Source: Clostridium weizhouense
Lineage (GTDB): Bacteria; Bacillota; Clostridia; Clostridiales; Clostridiaceae
NCBI RefSeq assembly: GCF_019431045.1
Contig: NZ_JAHXPT010000008.1
Location: forward strand, 124,001-188,000
Length of the DNA: 64,000 bases
Direction: 5' to 3'
Shown one piece after another: positions 50,929-59,268 of this stretch. The position numbers and the translations under genes were made by a program. The notes below the pieces were generated by a model. That model was not told the origin of the DNA. It made no database searches and was given only the letters and a program-made list of their open reading frames with translations. Each line of letters opens with the position of its first letter. The stretch's first letter is position 1.

Positions 50929-51288
50929 ATGGGTTTAGAAATAAACGAGTGTTATAGGGATTTTCAAGCTTTCCAAGTTTTACAAGACAAATGTAAAAAA
51001 TATTTATACTATCATGTTACTTTAACAATGACAGACGGAGATACATTAGATGGAATTATTGAAAATGTAGATGGAGATTATGTTGATATATTGGTTGGCG
51101 AAGATGTAATGGAGAAAGAAAATGAAAATGATGTACAAAGGCAATATCATGGTTATAAACGACCTAGAAGATTTAGACGTTTTAGAAGACGATCACTTCC
51201 AATTTCTAATTTAGCAGCATTATCATTATTAGCTTATCCATATATTGCTCAACCACCATATCCATATTATCCATATTATCAATATTAA
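50929..51288 (+). CDS. Small protein with LSm-like core and Arg/Tyr-Pro tail
   Basis: A 119-residue protein with three zones: residues of about 25-62 have an Sm-like strand pattern (YYHVTLTMTDGDTLDGIIENVDGDYVDILVGEDV); 79-93 is very basic (YKRPRRFRRFRRR); and the last 20 residues are rich in Tyr and Pro (AYPYIAQPPYPYYPYYQY). The composition recalls spore-coat or surface proteins of endospore formers. No signal peptide or membrane segment. AAAGGAG precedes the ATG and a terminator follows. Function unknown. Confidence 0.65.
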   Translation: MGLEINECYRDFQAFQVLQDKCKKYLYYHVTLTMTDGDTLDGIIENVDGDYVDILVGEDVMEKENENDVQRQYHGYKRPRRFRRFRRRSLPISNLAALSLLAYPYIAQPPYPYYPYYQY

Positions 51289-51383
51289 TTATAAGAACAA
51301 TAAATGTATAATGTTAAGTTAAAAAACATAAGATTTAGTATAATTGGTTAATGAAATTAAAAAATAAAATATTAAAACTAATT

Positions 51384-51410
51384 AGAACCCTAGAGATAGG
51401 GTTCTTCTAT
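51384..51410 (+). terminator. Terminator after the LSm-like gene
   Basis: AGAACCCT (51384-51391) and AGGGTTCT (51398-51405) form a perfect GC-containing stem with a 6-base loop, then TCTAT. About 180 further bases to the deacetylase start are AT-rich without a gene. Confidence 0.78.
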
Positions 51411-51588
51411 ATAATAAAAGAATTTATAGTACTTATAAGTTTTATTATATCGGATAAAGATAATACTATATGTATTATAGATTTAATTCTCTGAATAAAT
51501 TACCATAAATAAAAATTTCAAAAAAGTAAATGATAAGTAGTATGGTTCTAAAACTAATAAAAATAATTTACAATAGGAGGGAAATAAA

Positions 51589-52374
51589 TTGAAAAATAGA
51601 TTTAAATATTTTTTAATGCTTGTTGTAAATTTACTTCTTATTATTTCTATATTTAGAGGAAATATCAGTAATGCTTCAGTAGCATCTAATATAGCAACTA
51701 TTAATGAACTTGATTCAAATAATAATATCAATGATTATAATGAAAAAGTAGTTTATTTAACTTTTGATGATGGTCCTAGTTGCAAAATAACAGATAAAAT
51801 TCTGGATATACTAAAAGAAAATGAAGTAAAGGCAACTTTTTTTTTGATTGGAAGTCAAATTGAAGACAATGAGGATGTAGTAAAAAGAATTTATAATGAA
51901 GGACATAGTATAGGTCTTCATACTTATACGCATAAATTTAAGAAAGTCTATTCTAGTGAAGATAGATTTATACAAGAAATGGTTGATTGTCGTGATGAGA
52001 TAAATAAAGTTATAGGGATTTCACCTAATATAATAAGATTTCCAGGTGGAAGTCATAAACATTTAAATGATAATTTTTTAAGAAAATTACATGACAATAA
52101 ATTTAAAGTCTATGATTGGAATATAGATAATACGGATGGATTAAATCCTAAATTATCTACATATAAATTATATAAAAGAGCTATAAAGGGAAGTGATGAT
52201 TTACCTAATATAATATTACTTATGCATTGTACTGATATGCAAAAAAATACTTGTATAGCTTTACCAGAAGTAATAAAATATTATAAATCACAAGGATATG
52301 AATTTAAAACTATTACAGAAGATACACCAGAAATGTATTTTAAAATAACTAAAAGAACTTTTAATCTTTTTTAA
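51589..52374 (+). CDS. Polysaccharide deacetylase (NodB domain)
   Basis: A 261-residue exported or membrane-tethered carbohydrate esterase 4 enzyme. It starts at TTG with AGGAGGG upstream. One N-terminal hydrophobic segment (YFLMLVVNLLLIISIF) is followed by the NodB domain: YLTFDDGPSCKITDKILDIL (catalytic and metal aspartates), HSIGLHTYTHK (metal histidines), RFPGGSHKH, and LLMHCTD near the end. Such enzymes remove N-acetyl groups from peptidoglycan or chitin-like polymers, often during sporulation or for lysozyme resistance. Confidence 0.92.
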   Translation: MKNRFKYFLMLVVNLLLIISIFRGNISNASVASNIATINELDSNNNINDYNEKVVYLTFDDGPSCKITDKILDILKENEVKATFFLIGSQIEDNEDVVKRIYNEGHSIGLHTYTHKFKKVYSSEDRFIQEMVDCRDEINKVIGISPNIIRFPGGSHKHLNDNFLRKLHDNKFKVYDWNIDNTDGLNPKLSTYKLYKRAIKGSDDLPNIILLMHCTDMQKNTCIALPEVIKYYKSQGYEFKTITEDTPEMYFKITKRTFNLF

Positions 52375-52397
52375 TTTTAGAAATATATAATATACAT

Positions 52398-52468
52398 AAA
52401 AAAATGCCGTAGTATTCATAGCGTATTTTACAAAAAGTACATTTAATGAATATGCGGTATTTTTTTTA
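52398..52468 (+). terminator. Terminator with recurring ATRCCG core
   Basis: Arms near 52398-52419 and 52445-52468 (AAAAAATGCCGTAGTATTCA with TGAATATGCGGTATTTTTTT) pair with a few mismatches around an interior that can also fold; T-run follows. Confidence 0.8.
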
Positions 52469-52578
52469 TAATATATTTTTAAAGAAAAATTATATATGAA
52501 ACTTTAAGTTAATATTATCAATAATTTATAAATATATTATTAGTATATTTATAAATTAATGTTAGGGGGAATGTTCTT

Positions 52579-52704
52579 ATGGGCGGAATGATGTATTTAG
52601 GACAAGTTTTTCTATTAATTCCTTTGATTTTAAGTGGATTAGGAATTTATGCACTTATTTTATTGATTAAAGCATTAAAGATTTATATTGATAAAAATTC
52701 TTAG
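52579..52704 (+). CDS. 41-residue single-pass membrane protein
   Basis: A short gene: ATG at 52579 preceded by AGGGGGA at 52564-52570, stop TAG at 52702-52704, followed at once by a strong terminator. The peptide begins MGGMMYLGQVFLLIPLILS and continues as one hydrophobic helix with a basic C-terminus ending KIYIDKNS. A good ribosome binding site plus dedicated terminator argue that it is real. Function unknown. Confidence 0.65.
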   Translation: MGGMMYLGQVFLLIPLILSGLGIYALILLIKALKIYIDKNS

Positions 52705-52709
52705 AATAT

Positions 52710-52746
52710 AAAAATAGCATTAATTGTATACATTAATGTTATTTTT
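52710..52746 (+). terminator. Terminator of the 41-residue membrane protein gene
   Basis: Arms AAAAATAGCATTAAT (52710-52724) and ATTAATGTTATTTTT (52732-52746) with one G-T pair and a 7-base loop. Confidence 0.85.
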
Positions 52747-52825
52747 AAGTATTTAAAATGATTTTTGCATATTTATGCTATACTTAACTTATAAATATAA
52801 TTTATGTTAGGAGTGCTTGGGTTTT

Positions 52826-53305
52826 ATGAAATATCCAATAGATGTGAAAAAATTTCAAGATACTATTTACAATATTGCAGGAGTTACTTCCGTTGAAAGT
52901 GGAGTTTGTGATTTGCAAGATGTAGATTCTGAATTATTATTAACTGTAGATTATGCACATTTACCAATTACAACTCTTTTGAGAACAAATGGTGGAAAGG
53001 AAAATGAACTTCTTGCTCAATTTAGATTTACAATTGAACGATCAAAAGAAGGGTTAGAAGCATTAGAATTTATATCTTGGTTTATTAGAGATTGTTCAAG
53101 AAATAAAGTAAAAATACAACTAACACCGTTTGCTTTAGTTCCACAAACACCTAATGGAAAACAACTTAGAAATACATTAAGATTTCATATTGATTTATTT
53201 GTAGATAATGTTTATGATTCTTTAGATCCAGTTTTAGAGGAAATAAGAGAACTTAATAAAGCATTAACTATGTTAATAAAATTATATAATATTAAAGTTA
53301 AATAA
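52826..53305 (+). CDS. Conserved-looking soluble protein of unknown function
   Basis: A 159-residue protein with alternating strands and helices (VKKFQDTIYNIAGVTSVESGVC, ELLLTVDYAHLPITTLLRTNGG, LLAQFRFTIERSKEGLEALEFISWFIRD, LRNTLRFHIDLFVDN) and a C-terminal helix. No catalytic motif is recognised. The start is uncertain: ATG at 52826 is 12 bases from AGGAG, while TTG at 52817 is only three bases away and so unlikely. It ends 24 bases before fliB and may be co-transcribed with it. Confidence 0.6.
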   Translation: MKYPIDVKKFQDTIYNIAGVTSVESGVCDLQDVDSELLLTVDYAHLPITTLLRTNGGKENELLAQFRFTIERSKEGLEALEFISWFIRDCSRNKVKIQLTPFALVPQTPNGKQLRNTLRFHIDLFVDNVYDSLDPVLEEIRELNKALTMLIKLYNIKVK

Positions 53306-53329
53306 TAAATTTAGATAAGGAATGAAACA

Positions 53330-54553
53330 ATGGGAAAAAAGATAAAGATGAGATATCCTATATATCTTAAAGATTTTAAATGTATAGGGGGAGAATGTGA
53401 GGATACATGCTGTGTTGGCTGGGATGTAGATATTGATAAAATCACATTCAAACAATATTATAAAGTTCAAGATAAAGAAATGAAAAAGCTATTCCAAAAA
53501 AATGCTTATAATAATGAGTATTATTATAGTGAGGATGTAGACTATGGAAAAATGAAATTAAAGAAGGGAAAGGTATGTCCTTTTTTAGATGAAAATAAGT
53601 ATTGTATAATTTATTCTAAGTTAGGAGAAGAGTATCTTTCAAATGTTTGTACATCTTTTCCTAGGATAACAAACAAAATTAATGGATATTATGAAATGTC
53701 TCTTGATGTAGCTTGTCCAGAAGCTGCTAGGATTCTTTTATTAAGGAAAGAGGGAATTGGATTTAAAGAGAGCGAAGAAACTTTAGGTAAACATATTTTA
53801 TCAAGTTGTATTGATACTAATTATAAAGAATTCAGAGATTCACCAGTAAGATATTTAAAAGAAATTAGAGATTTTAGTATTAAGATAATAAAAAGTAGAG
53901 AGTTTGATTTAAGTGAAAGACTTTTTATATTAGGTGATTTTTTAGAAAAATTAGAAGAAAAATTTAGTTGTAATTATAAAGAAATAATTAAATTTATTAA
54001 TGGATATAAAATCAGTTTAAGTGATAATTCATATAAAAAAGATGAAAAAAATTATACTTTTGAAGTATCTTTCTTTAAGAAAATGATTGATGATTTAAAC
54101 GTATTTAAAGAGGTTGATAGTAATTTTTTTAAAGAATATACCAAAGAGATTATAGAAGGATTTAATATTAGTAAAGAAAATACTATAAGTACATATTCAG
54201 AAAGATATAAAAAAGGCTTTAATCTTTATTATAAAGAGTTTATAGAGAATAATAGTTATATTTTTGAGAATTATTTAGTTAATTTTATTTACAAAAATCT
54301 ATTTCCTTTTTCAGAAACAGAATCAGTATTTGATGGGTATATTATGCTTCTAATTAGATATTCATTTATTAGATTTTATTTAATAGGAATATTCTTATTT
54401 AATAAGGAAACTTATTCTCCAGATAGTGTTGCAAGATTTATACAAGTTTTTTCTAAAACAATAGAACACCATAAAACATATTTAGTTGATGTATTGGAGT
54501 ACGTAAAAGAAAATAACTTAGATAATATGGAATTTGGTAAGAAGATTTTATAA
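53330..54553 (+). CDS. fliB: Flagellin lysine-N-methylase
   Basis: A 407-residue protein with the cysteine-rich FliB signature: YPIYLKDFKCIGGECEDTCCVGW (C18, C23, C27, C28), then VCPFLDENKYCIIYSKLGEEYLSNVCTSFPR and LDVACPEAARILL. FliB methylates lysines of flagellin; the cysteines probably bind an iron-sulfur cluster. The C-terminal 200 residues are mostly helical, as in the family. No flagellin or other motility gene is in the window, so it acts in trans or has a different substrate. Confidence 0.9.
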   Translation: MGKKIKMRYPIYLKDFKCIGGECEDTCCVGWDVDIDKITFKQYYKVQDKEMKKLFQKNAYNNEYYYSEDVDYGKMKLKKGKVCPFLDENKYCIIYSKLGEEYLSNVCTSFPRITNKINGYYEMSLDVACPEAARILLLRKEGIGFKESEETLGKHILSSCIDTNYKEFRDSPVRYLKEIRDFSIKIIKSREFDLSERLFILGDFLEKLEEKFSCNYKEIIKFINGYKISLSDNSYKKDEKNYTFEVSFFKKMIDDLNVFKEVDSNFFKEYTKEIIEGFNISKENTISTYSERYKKGFNLYYKEFIENNSYIFENYLVNFIYKNLFPFSETESVFDGYIMLLIRYSFIRFYLIGIFLFNKETYSPDSVARFIQVFSKTIEHHKTYLVDVLEYVKENNLDNMEFGKKIL

Positions 54554-54606
54554 AAATAGTGTTGTATTTAAATTTTAAATAAAGACTAAAATATTAGTAA
54601 TTAAAG

Positions 54607-54657
54607 TGAACCTTATATGATAGATAGTTTAAGTGTCTATTATATAAGGTTCATTTT
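54607..54657 (+). terminator. Terminator of fliB
   Basis: TGAACCTTATAT (54607-54618) and ATATAAGGTTCA (54642-54653) are perfect arms and the interior pairs further (GATAGATA region); TTTT follows. Confidence 0.88.
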
Positions 54658-54996
54658 AGCGCTCAGAAAACTATCTGTTCAATTGGATATCATGATTTTT
54701 AAGAGAGATTTTAAAATAAAGTTGATATTGTATGATAATGTAAAGTGATATTGAAATTTCTTTCAAAATACAGTAATTAGATTATCCATACAGTAAATGT
54801 ATTTTAGATAGAATTATTAAAAATTATAAACTTGATATATGATATTAAGAGAGTTTATAAATAGCAATAAATAATAAATGCTTATGGAATATCCTTAAGC
54901 ATTTATTGTTTTGGATTAAAATAAAATATTATTGTGAAATTATGGTAGATATAAAAGTGTTTTAATGATATATTTAAAAACAAGGAGGAGGAAGTT
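54658..54996. other. Intergenic region with orphan hairpin
   Basis: AT-rich without a gene. A hairpin with perfect 12-bp arms AATAAATGCTTA (54873-54884) and TAAGCATTTATT (54896-54907), then GTTTT, has no gene directly before it; it may end a small transcript or a lost gene. AAGGAGGA before 54997 belongs to the next gene. Confidence 0.45.
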
Positions 54997-55755
54997 TTGA
55001 GAAAAAATAATGATTTGATTTTAGGAATAATATTAGTTATATATATATTAGCAATAAATTTATTAAGCTCTACTAAAATAGCTTTTAGCATTCCAATTGT
55101 ATTTGTTGGACTAGCACTTATTGTATTCCATTGTACAAAAAAGAGATTAAGACAAATTAAAGTTTATAAAAAAATAGTTGAATTTTTCAAAGTAATGATA
55201 TGTATCGGTTTAATAGGTTTTATTGGAATTGAAGCAATTATAATAGCATATCCTAAAAATAAAAAAGAAAATTCAGATTATATTTTGATATTAGGTGCTG
55301 GATTGACTAATGGAAAAACTCCAAATTTAATACTTCAAGGAAGATTAAATGCAGCTTTAAAATGTATTGACGAATATGATAATACGGGATATATAGTTGT
55401 ATCAGGGGGAAAGGGAGATGATGAACATATATCAGAAGCTGTAGCTATGAGTACTTATTTAATTGATAAAGGTATTCCAAAAGAGAGAATAATAATTGAA
55501 GATCAATCTAGAAATACTAATGAAAATTTTAAATATTCTAAAGAAAAGATTGAAGAACATAGTGGTAAATTTTTAGATCAAGTTAGTGTTAAAATAGTAA
55601 CAACAGATTTTCATGCCTTTAGAAGTAGTATTTTAGCAAAGAAAAATGGATATGAGAATTTTGGAAATTATTCAAGTAATACAGTGTGGCATCTGATTCC
55701 AGTAATGTATACGAGAGAAGCATTTGGCGTTGTTAAAAGCATATTATTTGATTAA
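54997..55755 (+). CDS. YdcF/DUF218 family protein
   Basis: A 252-residue protein starting at TTG with AAGGAGGA upstream. Three N-terminal hydrophobic segments (DLILGIILVIYILAINLL, FSIPIVFVGLALIVF, FKVMICIGLIGFIGIEAIIIAY) precede the DUF218 domain: YILILGAGLTNGKTPNLILQGRLNAAL, IVVSGGKGDDEHISEAVAMSTYLIDKGI, IIIEDQSRNTNENF and TTDFHAFRS. The family includes SanA and ElyC, involved in envelope integrity, and vancomycin-sensitivity proteins. The catalytic role is unproven. Confidence 0.9.
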   Translation: MRKNNDLILGIILVIYILAINLLSSTKIAFSIPIVFVGLALIVFHCTKKRLRQIKVYKKIVEFFKVMICIGLIGFIGIEAIIIAYPKNKKENSDYILILGAGLTNGKTPNLILQGRLNAALKCIDEYDNTGYIVVSGGKGDDEHISEAVAMSTYLIDKGIPKERIIIEDQSRNTNENFKYSKEKIEEHSGKFLDQVSVKIVTTDFHAFRSSILAKKNGYENFGNYSSNTVWHLIPVMYTREAFGVVKSILFD

Positions 55756-55809
55756 TAAATTAGTAATGGATAAATATTTTTATTGTTATATTAACACTAT
55801 TAAATTAGA

Positions 55810-55852
55810 AAGGACTATATAAAAATAATTTTGATATTTTTATATAGTCCTT
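55810..55852. terminator. Bidirectional terminator between convergent YdcF and POT genes
   Basis: Perfect 17-bp arms 55810-55826 and 55836-55852 (stem AAGGACTATATAAAAAT) with a 9-base loop. Confidence 0.88.
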
Positions 55853-55860
55853 ATACAGTA

Positions 55861-57267
55861 TTATTCCATCATCTTTACTAATTTCTTATTTAAAGCTAAT
55901 AATATTAATCCTATAATAATTGAAATCGCAGCTATTCCAGCAAAGATTTCTAAGTGGCCTAAAGTTTCAGTGTATGCAGCAACAATTCCTGCTATTTCAT
56001 TAGCAACAAACTGACTACATAACCATACACCCATTAGGAATGAAGCAAGTTTAGCTGGTGCTAATGAACTTACCATAGAAAGTCCTACAGGTGATAAACA
56101 AAGTTCTCCCATAGTATGAAGATAATAAGCACCTACTAACCATAACATATTGGCTTTTACGGCAGTATCAGATACGTTTCCGCCTCTTTGCATAACGGCA
56201 CATACCATTAATAAGAAACCAATACCTAACATAATCATACCTAGGGCCATTTTTGTAGGAATACTTAAGTCCCCTTTTTCTCTACATGCTAATTTAATCC
56301 ATAATTTTGATACAGGTATTCCAAACAATACTATAAAAAATGGATTTAGTGATTGGAACCATGAAACTGGAACTTCCCATCCACCAATGCTTCTATTTAT
56401 ATACTCTTGAGTATAAACAGTAAGTGAACTTCCAGCTTGTTCAAAGCCTGTCCAGAAAACTATAACAAAAGCAGTTAATATACATATAACAATTGTTCTA
56501 TTTTTTTCTTGTTTAGTTAAAGGTTTATTTTCAGACTTTTTATTTTTACTATTTTTATTTACACCTATTGCTGTTTTACCAATATCTCCAAGATATTTAT
56601 CTGATAATGAGTTAAATAGTATTTGTCCTAAAACCATACCAATACCAGCGGCTAAGAAACCATATCTAAATCCATAATGCATAATTTCACCAGCCTGTTT
56701 TGTTGCCATTATATTTTCAGCTAAAGTACCACATATAAGAGGAGCTAAGAATGATCCAACATTTATTCCCATATAGAAAATAGTAAAAGCAGCATCTTTT
56801 CTTTTATCACCTTCAGGATATAAGTGTCCAACTAGTGTTGAAATATTTGGCTTAAAGAAACCATTACCAAGTATAAGTAAGGCTAGTCCTATATATAAAG
56901 TTGTCATACTTTGATTTGAAAATAATGTAAATTGACCCAAGGCTATTATTATTCCACCAATAGTAATAGCTTTTCTTTGACCTATATATCTATCAGAAAT
57001 ATATCCTCCAGCTATTGGAGTAAGATATACAAGTGCTGTAAATGAACCGTACATGTGTAATGCTGATGCTTTATCAACACCAAGACCACCCCTTATAAAT
57101 TCTGTAGTTAAATACATTACAAGTAGGGCTCTCATACCATAATAACTAAATCTTTCCCACATTTCAGTAAAAAATAATAGATATAATCCTGGTGGGTGTT
57201 TTAGTTTGAATGTTTTGTTTTCTGAAACTTCATTCATCATCCCGTCGCTTGTCTGTTTAAGTTCCAT
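55861..57267 (-). CDS. POT/PTR family di- and tripeptide:proton symporter
   Basis: A 468-residue MFS transporter of the peptide (POT) group. The family motifs are clear: ExxERFSYYGMRALL (EMWERFSYYG near residue 36), GGYISDRYIGQRKAI, and NGFFKPNISTLVG. About 14 membrane helices are expected, with a lysine-rich cytoplasmic loop (NKNSKNKKSENKPLTKQEKN) in the middle. It imports di- and tripeptides with protons. Two CodY-like boxes lie upstream, as is known for dtpT of lactic acid bacteria. AGAGG precedes the start. Confidence 0.95.
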   Translation of the reverse strand: MELKQTSDGMMNEVSENKTFKLKHPPGLYLLFFTEMWERFSYYGMRALLVMYLTTEFIRGGLGVDKASALHMYGSFTALVYLTPIAGGYISDRYIGQRKAITIGGIIIALGQFTLFSNQSMTTLYIGLALLILGNGFFKPNISTLVGHLYPEGDKRKDAAFTIFYMGINVGSFLAPLICGTLAENIMATKQAGEIMHYGFRYGFLAAGIGMVLGQILFNSLSDKYLGDIGKTAIGVNKNSKNKKSENKPLTKQEKNRTIVICILTAFVIVFWTGFEQAGSSLTVYTQEYINRSIGGWEVPVSWFQSLNPFFIVLFGIPVSKLWIKLACREKGDLSIPTKMALGMIMLGIGFLLMVCAVMQRGGNVSDTAVKANMLWLVGAYYLHTMGELCLSPVGLSMVSSLAPAKLASFLMGVWLCSQFVANEIAGIVAAYTETLGHLEIFAGIAAISIIIGLILLALNKKLVKMME

Positions 57268-57347
57268 AATTAACCTCTTCTTTCATTTGTTTTTTGTAAC
57301 ATTATAATTTTACCAATTAATTAGAGATTCGACAAGTGCAAAATTGA

Positions 57348-57385
57348 ATTTTTATGAAAATAAAAATTGCATTTTTATGAAAATA
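57348..57385 (-). promoter_or_regulatory. Tandem CodY-like boxes upstream of the POT transporter
   Basis: On the minus strand TATTTTCATAAAAAT occurs at 57362-57348 and identically at 57385-57371, 23 bases apart. Each differs at three of 15 positions from the CodY consensus AATTTTCWGAAAATT. They lie 80-120 bases before the start codon. Confidence 0.45.
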
Positions 57386-58076
57386 TAAATAATTTTTTTG
57401 GGTTTTATCATGAAGATTTATACATATATAAAATTTAATCAAGTGAAAAATAGATAATCAGATAAAAAAACACATATTTATTTTATAATTATTCATTTTA
57501 TACCAATAGGCAATATGCAAGAATGAAATATTTTTCTTGCATTTTTTACTTTGGTTTAAATTTTATATAGATTTTAAAGTACATTTTTGGTAAGAGATGA
57601 TCTAATAGGGAAAGAGAGGGATTTGTTAATATTACAAGAGTTACATAATGATTATTATTAAAGTATAATTATGTGAATTATACTATATATTTTGAATAAA
57701 TAACCATATATAGTTTCAATATAATAAAAAAATGTTTAGAAAAATTATAAATTAATTAATTATTGAACTATATAATATTATTTATTTATAAAGAATTCAC
57801 ATTTTATATCTAATTAAAAATAGAAAATAGATCTATATATAGATAGTTATGGAATAAAACACTATGTTTATAAATAATCTATAATAAGAAACATTCTATA
57901 ATATAAGTATTTTATAGATAAAAATAAACTATTTCACAAACCTTTATAAGTTAAGGTTAGAAATTTAGATTTAGAAACATCAAATAAAATAATATATCCA
58001 ATAGATAAGCATACTGCTAGATTGTTTTTTTTGATGTGCCTTATATAGAATGTTATTTTAGGAGGTAAGATGTGTT
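57386..58076. other. Long AT-rich intergenic region upstream of DUF5692 gene
   Basis: About 690 bases between divergent genes with no convincing reading frame, terminator or structured RNA. GGAGGTAAG at 58061-58069 is the ribosome binding site of the next gene. ATAGATCTATATATAGATAG near 57827 is a small dyad. Confidence 0.35.
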
Positions 58077-59012
58077 ATGGGATTTTTATATGAAACAACA
58101 AATTTTACTGGATGGGGAATTTGGTTTTTTGTTTTATTTGCTTTAATGGCATTTAATGAATTTGGACGTTCTACTAAATGGGGAGGAATTATACTTTTTT
58201 TGATTATTCCTATAATGTTAACTATTTTTGTTTGGCCAATCACTGCAGCACCAGGAAATGAATATGGTACAGGCAATTGGTTTAATTGGGTAAAAACTTA
58301 TTCTGCAATTGCTGGGTGTCTTGGATTTATGGTTCTTAGATATAATCCATCACTTACTAAAAAAAAGTGGCTATTGTATTTTCCACCTTTTATTTTAGCA
58401 CTTAATATATTTGAAGCATCTATTCGCGATTTTCAATGCTTCACATATGGTGCATGGAATGGAGAATATATAAATAATCTTTGGGTAATGTCAGGGCCTT
58501 GGAATATTATGAATGGTGTAGCTGGACTACTTAATATTATCACTATCTGTGGATGGTGTGGTATTTTTGTTTCTAAAGATAAAACAAAAGATATGATATG
58601 GCCTGATATGATATGGCCTTGGATTATAGCTTATGATCTATGGAATTTTGCTTATACATACAATTGTATAGCAGATCATTCATTTTACTGTGGATTAGCA
58701 TTATTATTTTCATGTACTATACCTGCTTTCTTTATCAAAAAGGGGGCATGGTTACAACATCGTGCACAAACTCTTGCTTTGTGGATTATGTTTGTTATGA
58801 CAGTACCATCATTTGCAGATAGAATAGCACCAGTGCCTACTACTCATAATTCAATAGCATTTTTTATTGTAAGTTTTTTATCATTAAGTGCAAATATTAT
58901 ATTAGCAGTTTATCAGTTTAATAAGATTCATAAAAATAAACTTAATCTATTAAAAGATGAAATATTTGTAGAAACAACAGCTTATAAGAAAGTCATTAAA
59001 GAAAATAAATAA
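58077..59012 (+). CDS. DUF5692 family membrane protein
   Basis: A 311-residue polytopic membrane protein of about nine helices, unusually rich in tryptophan: GWGIWFFVLFALMAFNEFGR, IPIMLTIFVWPI, GNWFNWVKTYSAIAGCLGF, MVLRYNPSL, SGPWNIMNGVAGLLNI, WPWIIAYDLWNFAYTYNCIADHSFYCG. This matches the uncharacterised DUF5692 family. A short direct repeat DMIWPDMIWP at about residue 173 reflects a 15-base duplication (GATATGATATGGCCT twice), a possible recent in-frame event. No functional clue from neighbours; it is monocistronic with its own terminator. Confidence 0.85.
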   Translation: MGFLYETTNFTGWGIWFFVLFALMAFNEFGRSTKWGGIILFLIIPIMLTIFVWPITAAPGNEYGTGNWFNWVKTYSAIAGCLGFMVLRYNPSLTKKKWLLYFPPFILALNIFEASIRDFQCFTYGAWNGEYINNLWVMSGPWNIMNGVAGLLNIITICGWCGIFVSKDKTKDMIWPDMIWPWIIAYDLWNFAYTYNCIADHSFYCGLALLFSCTIPAFFIKKGAWLQHRAQTLALWIMFVMTVPSFADRIAPVPTTHNSIAFFIVSFLSLSANIILAVYQFNKIHKNKLNLLKDEIFVETTAYKKVIKENK

Positions 59013-59077
59013 TTTCCTATTTTTTATTATTAGTTTCACATCTGTTTTATTTTTAATTAGTTTATTGTACAAAAAAA

Positions 59078-59130
59078 GAACCTATAAGAATAGCCTTTTT
59101 TAAAGTGTCTATTTTATAGGTTCCATTTTA
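59078..59130 (+). terminator. Terminator of the DUF5692 gene
   Basis: GAACCTATAAGAATAG (59078-59093) pairs with CTATTTTATAGGTTC (59109-59123) with a one-base bulge, then CATTTTA. Confidence 0.8.
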
Positions 59131-59268
59131 TAAAAGTATTATTGGTTTATTTTATGATGTGAAAAATAATATTTTAAAAGTGAGAATTTTTTTTGTAATT
59201 TTGGTAAAAATAACTCCATTGAGTAATTATGATTAAGGAATATTTAATTTGAGAAGGGAGTTTTTTAC

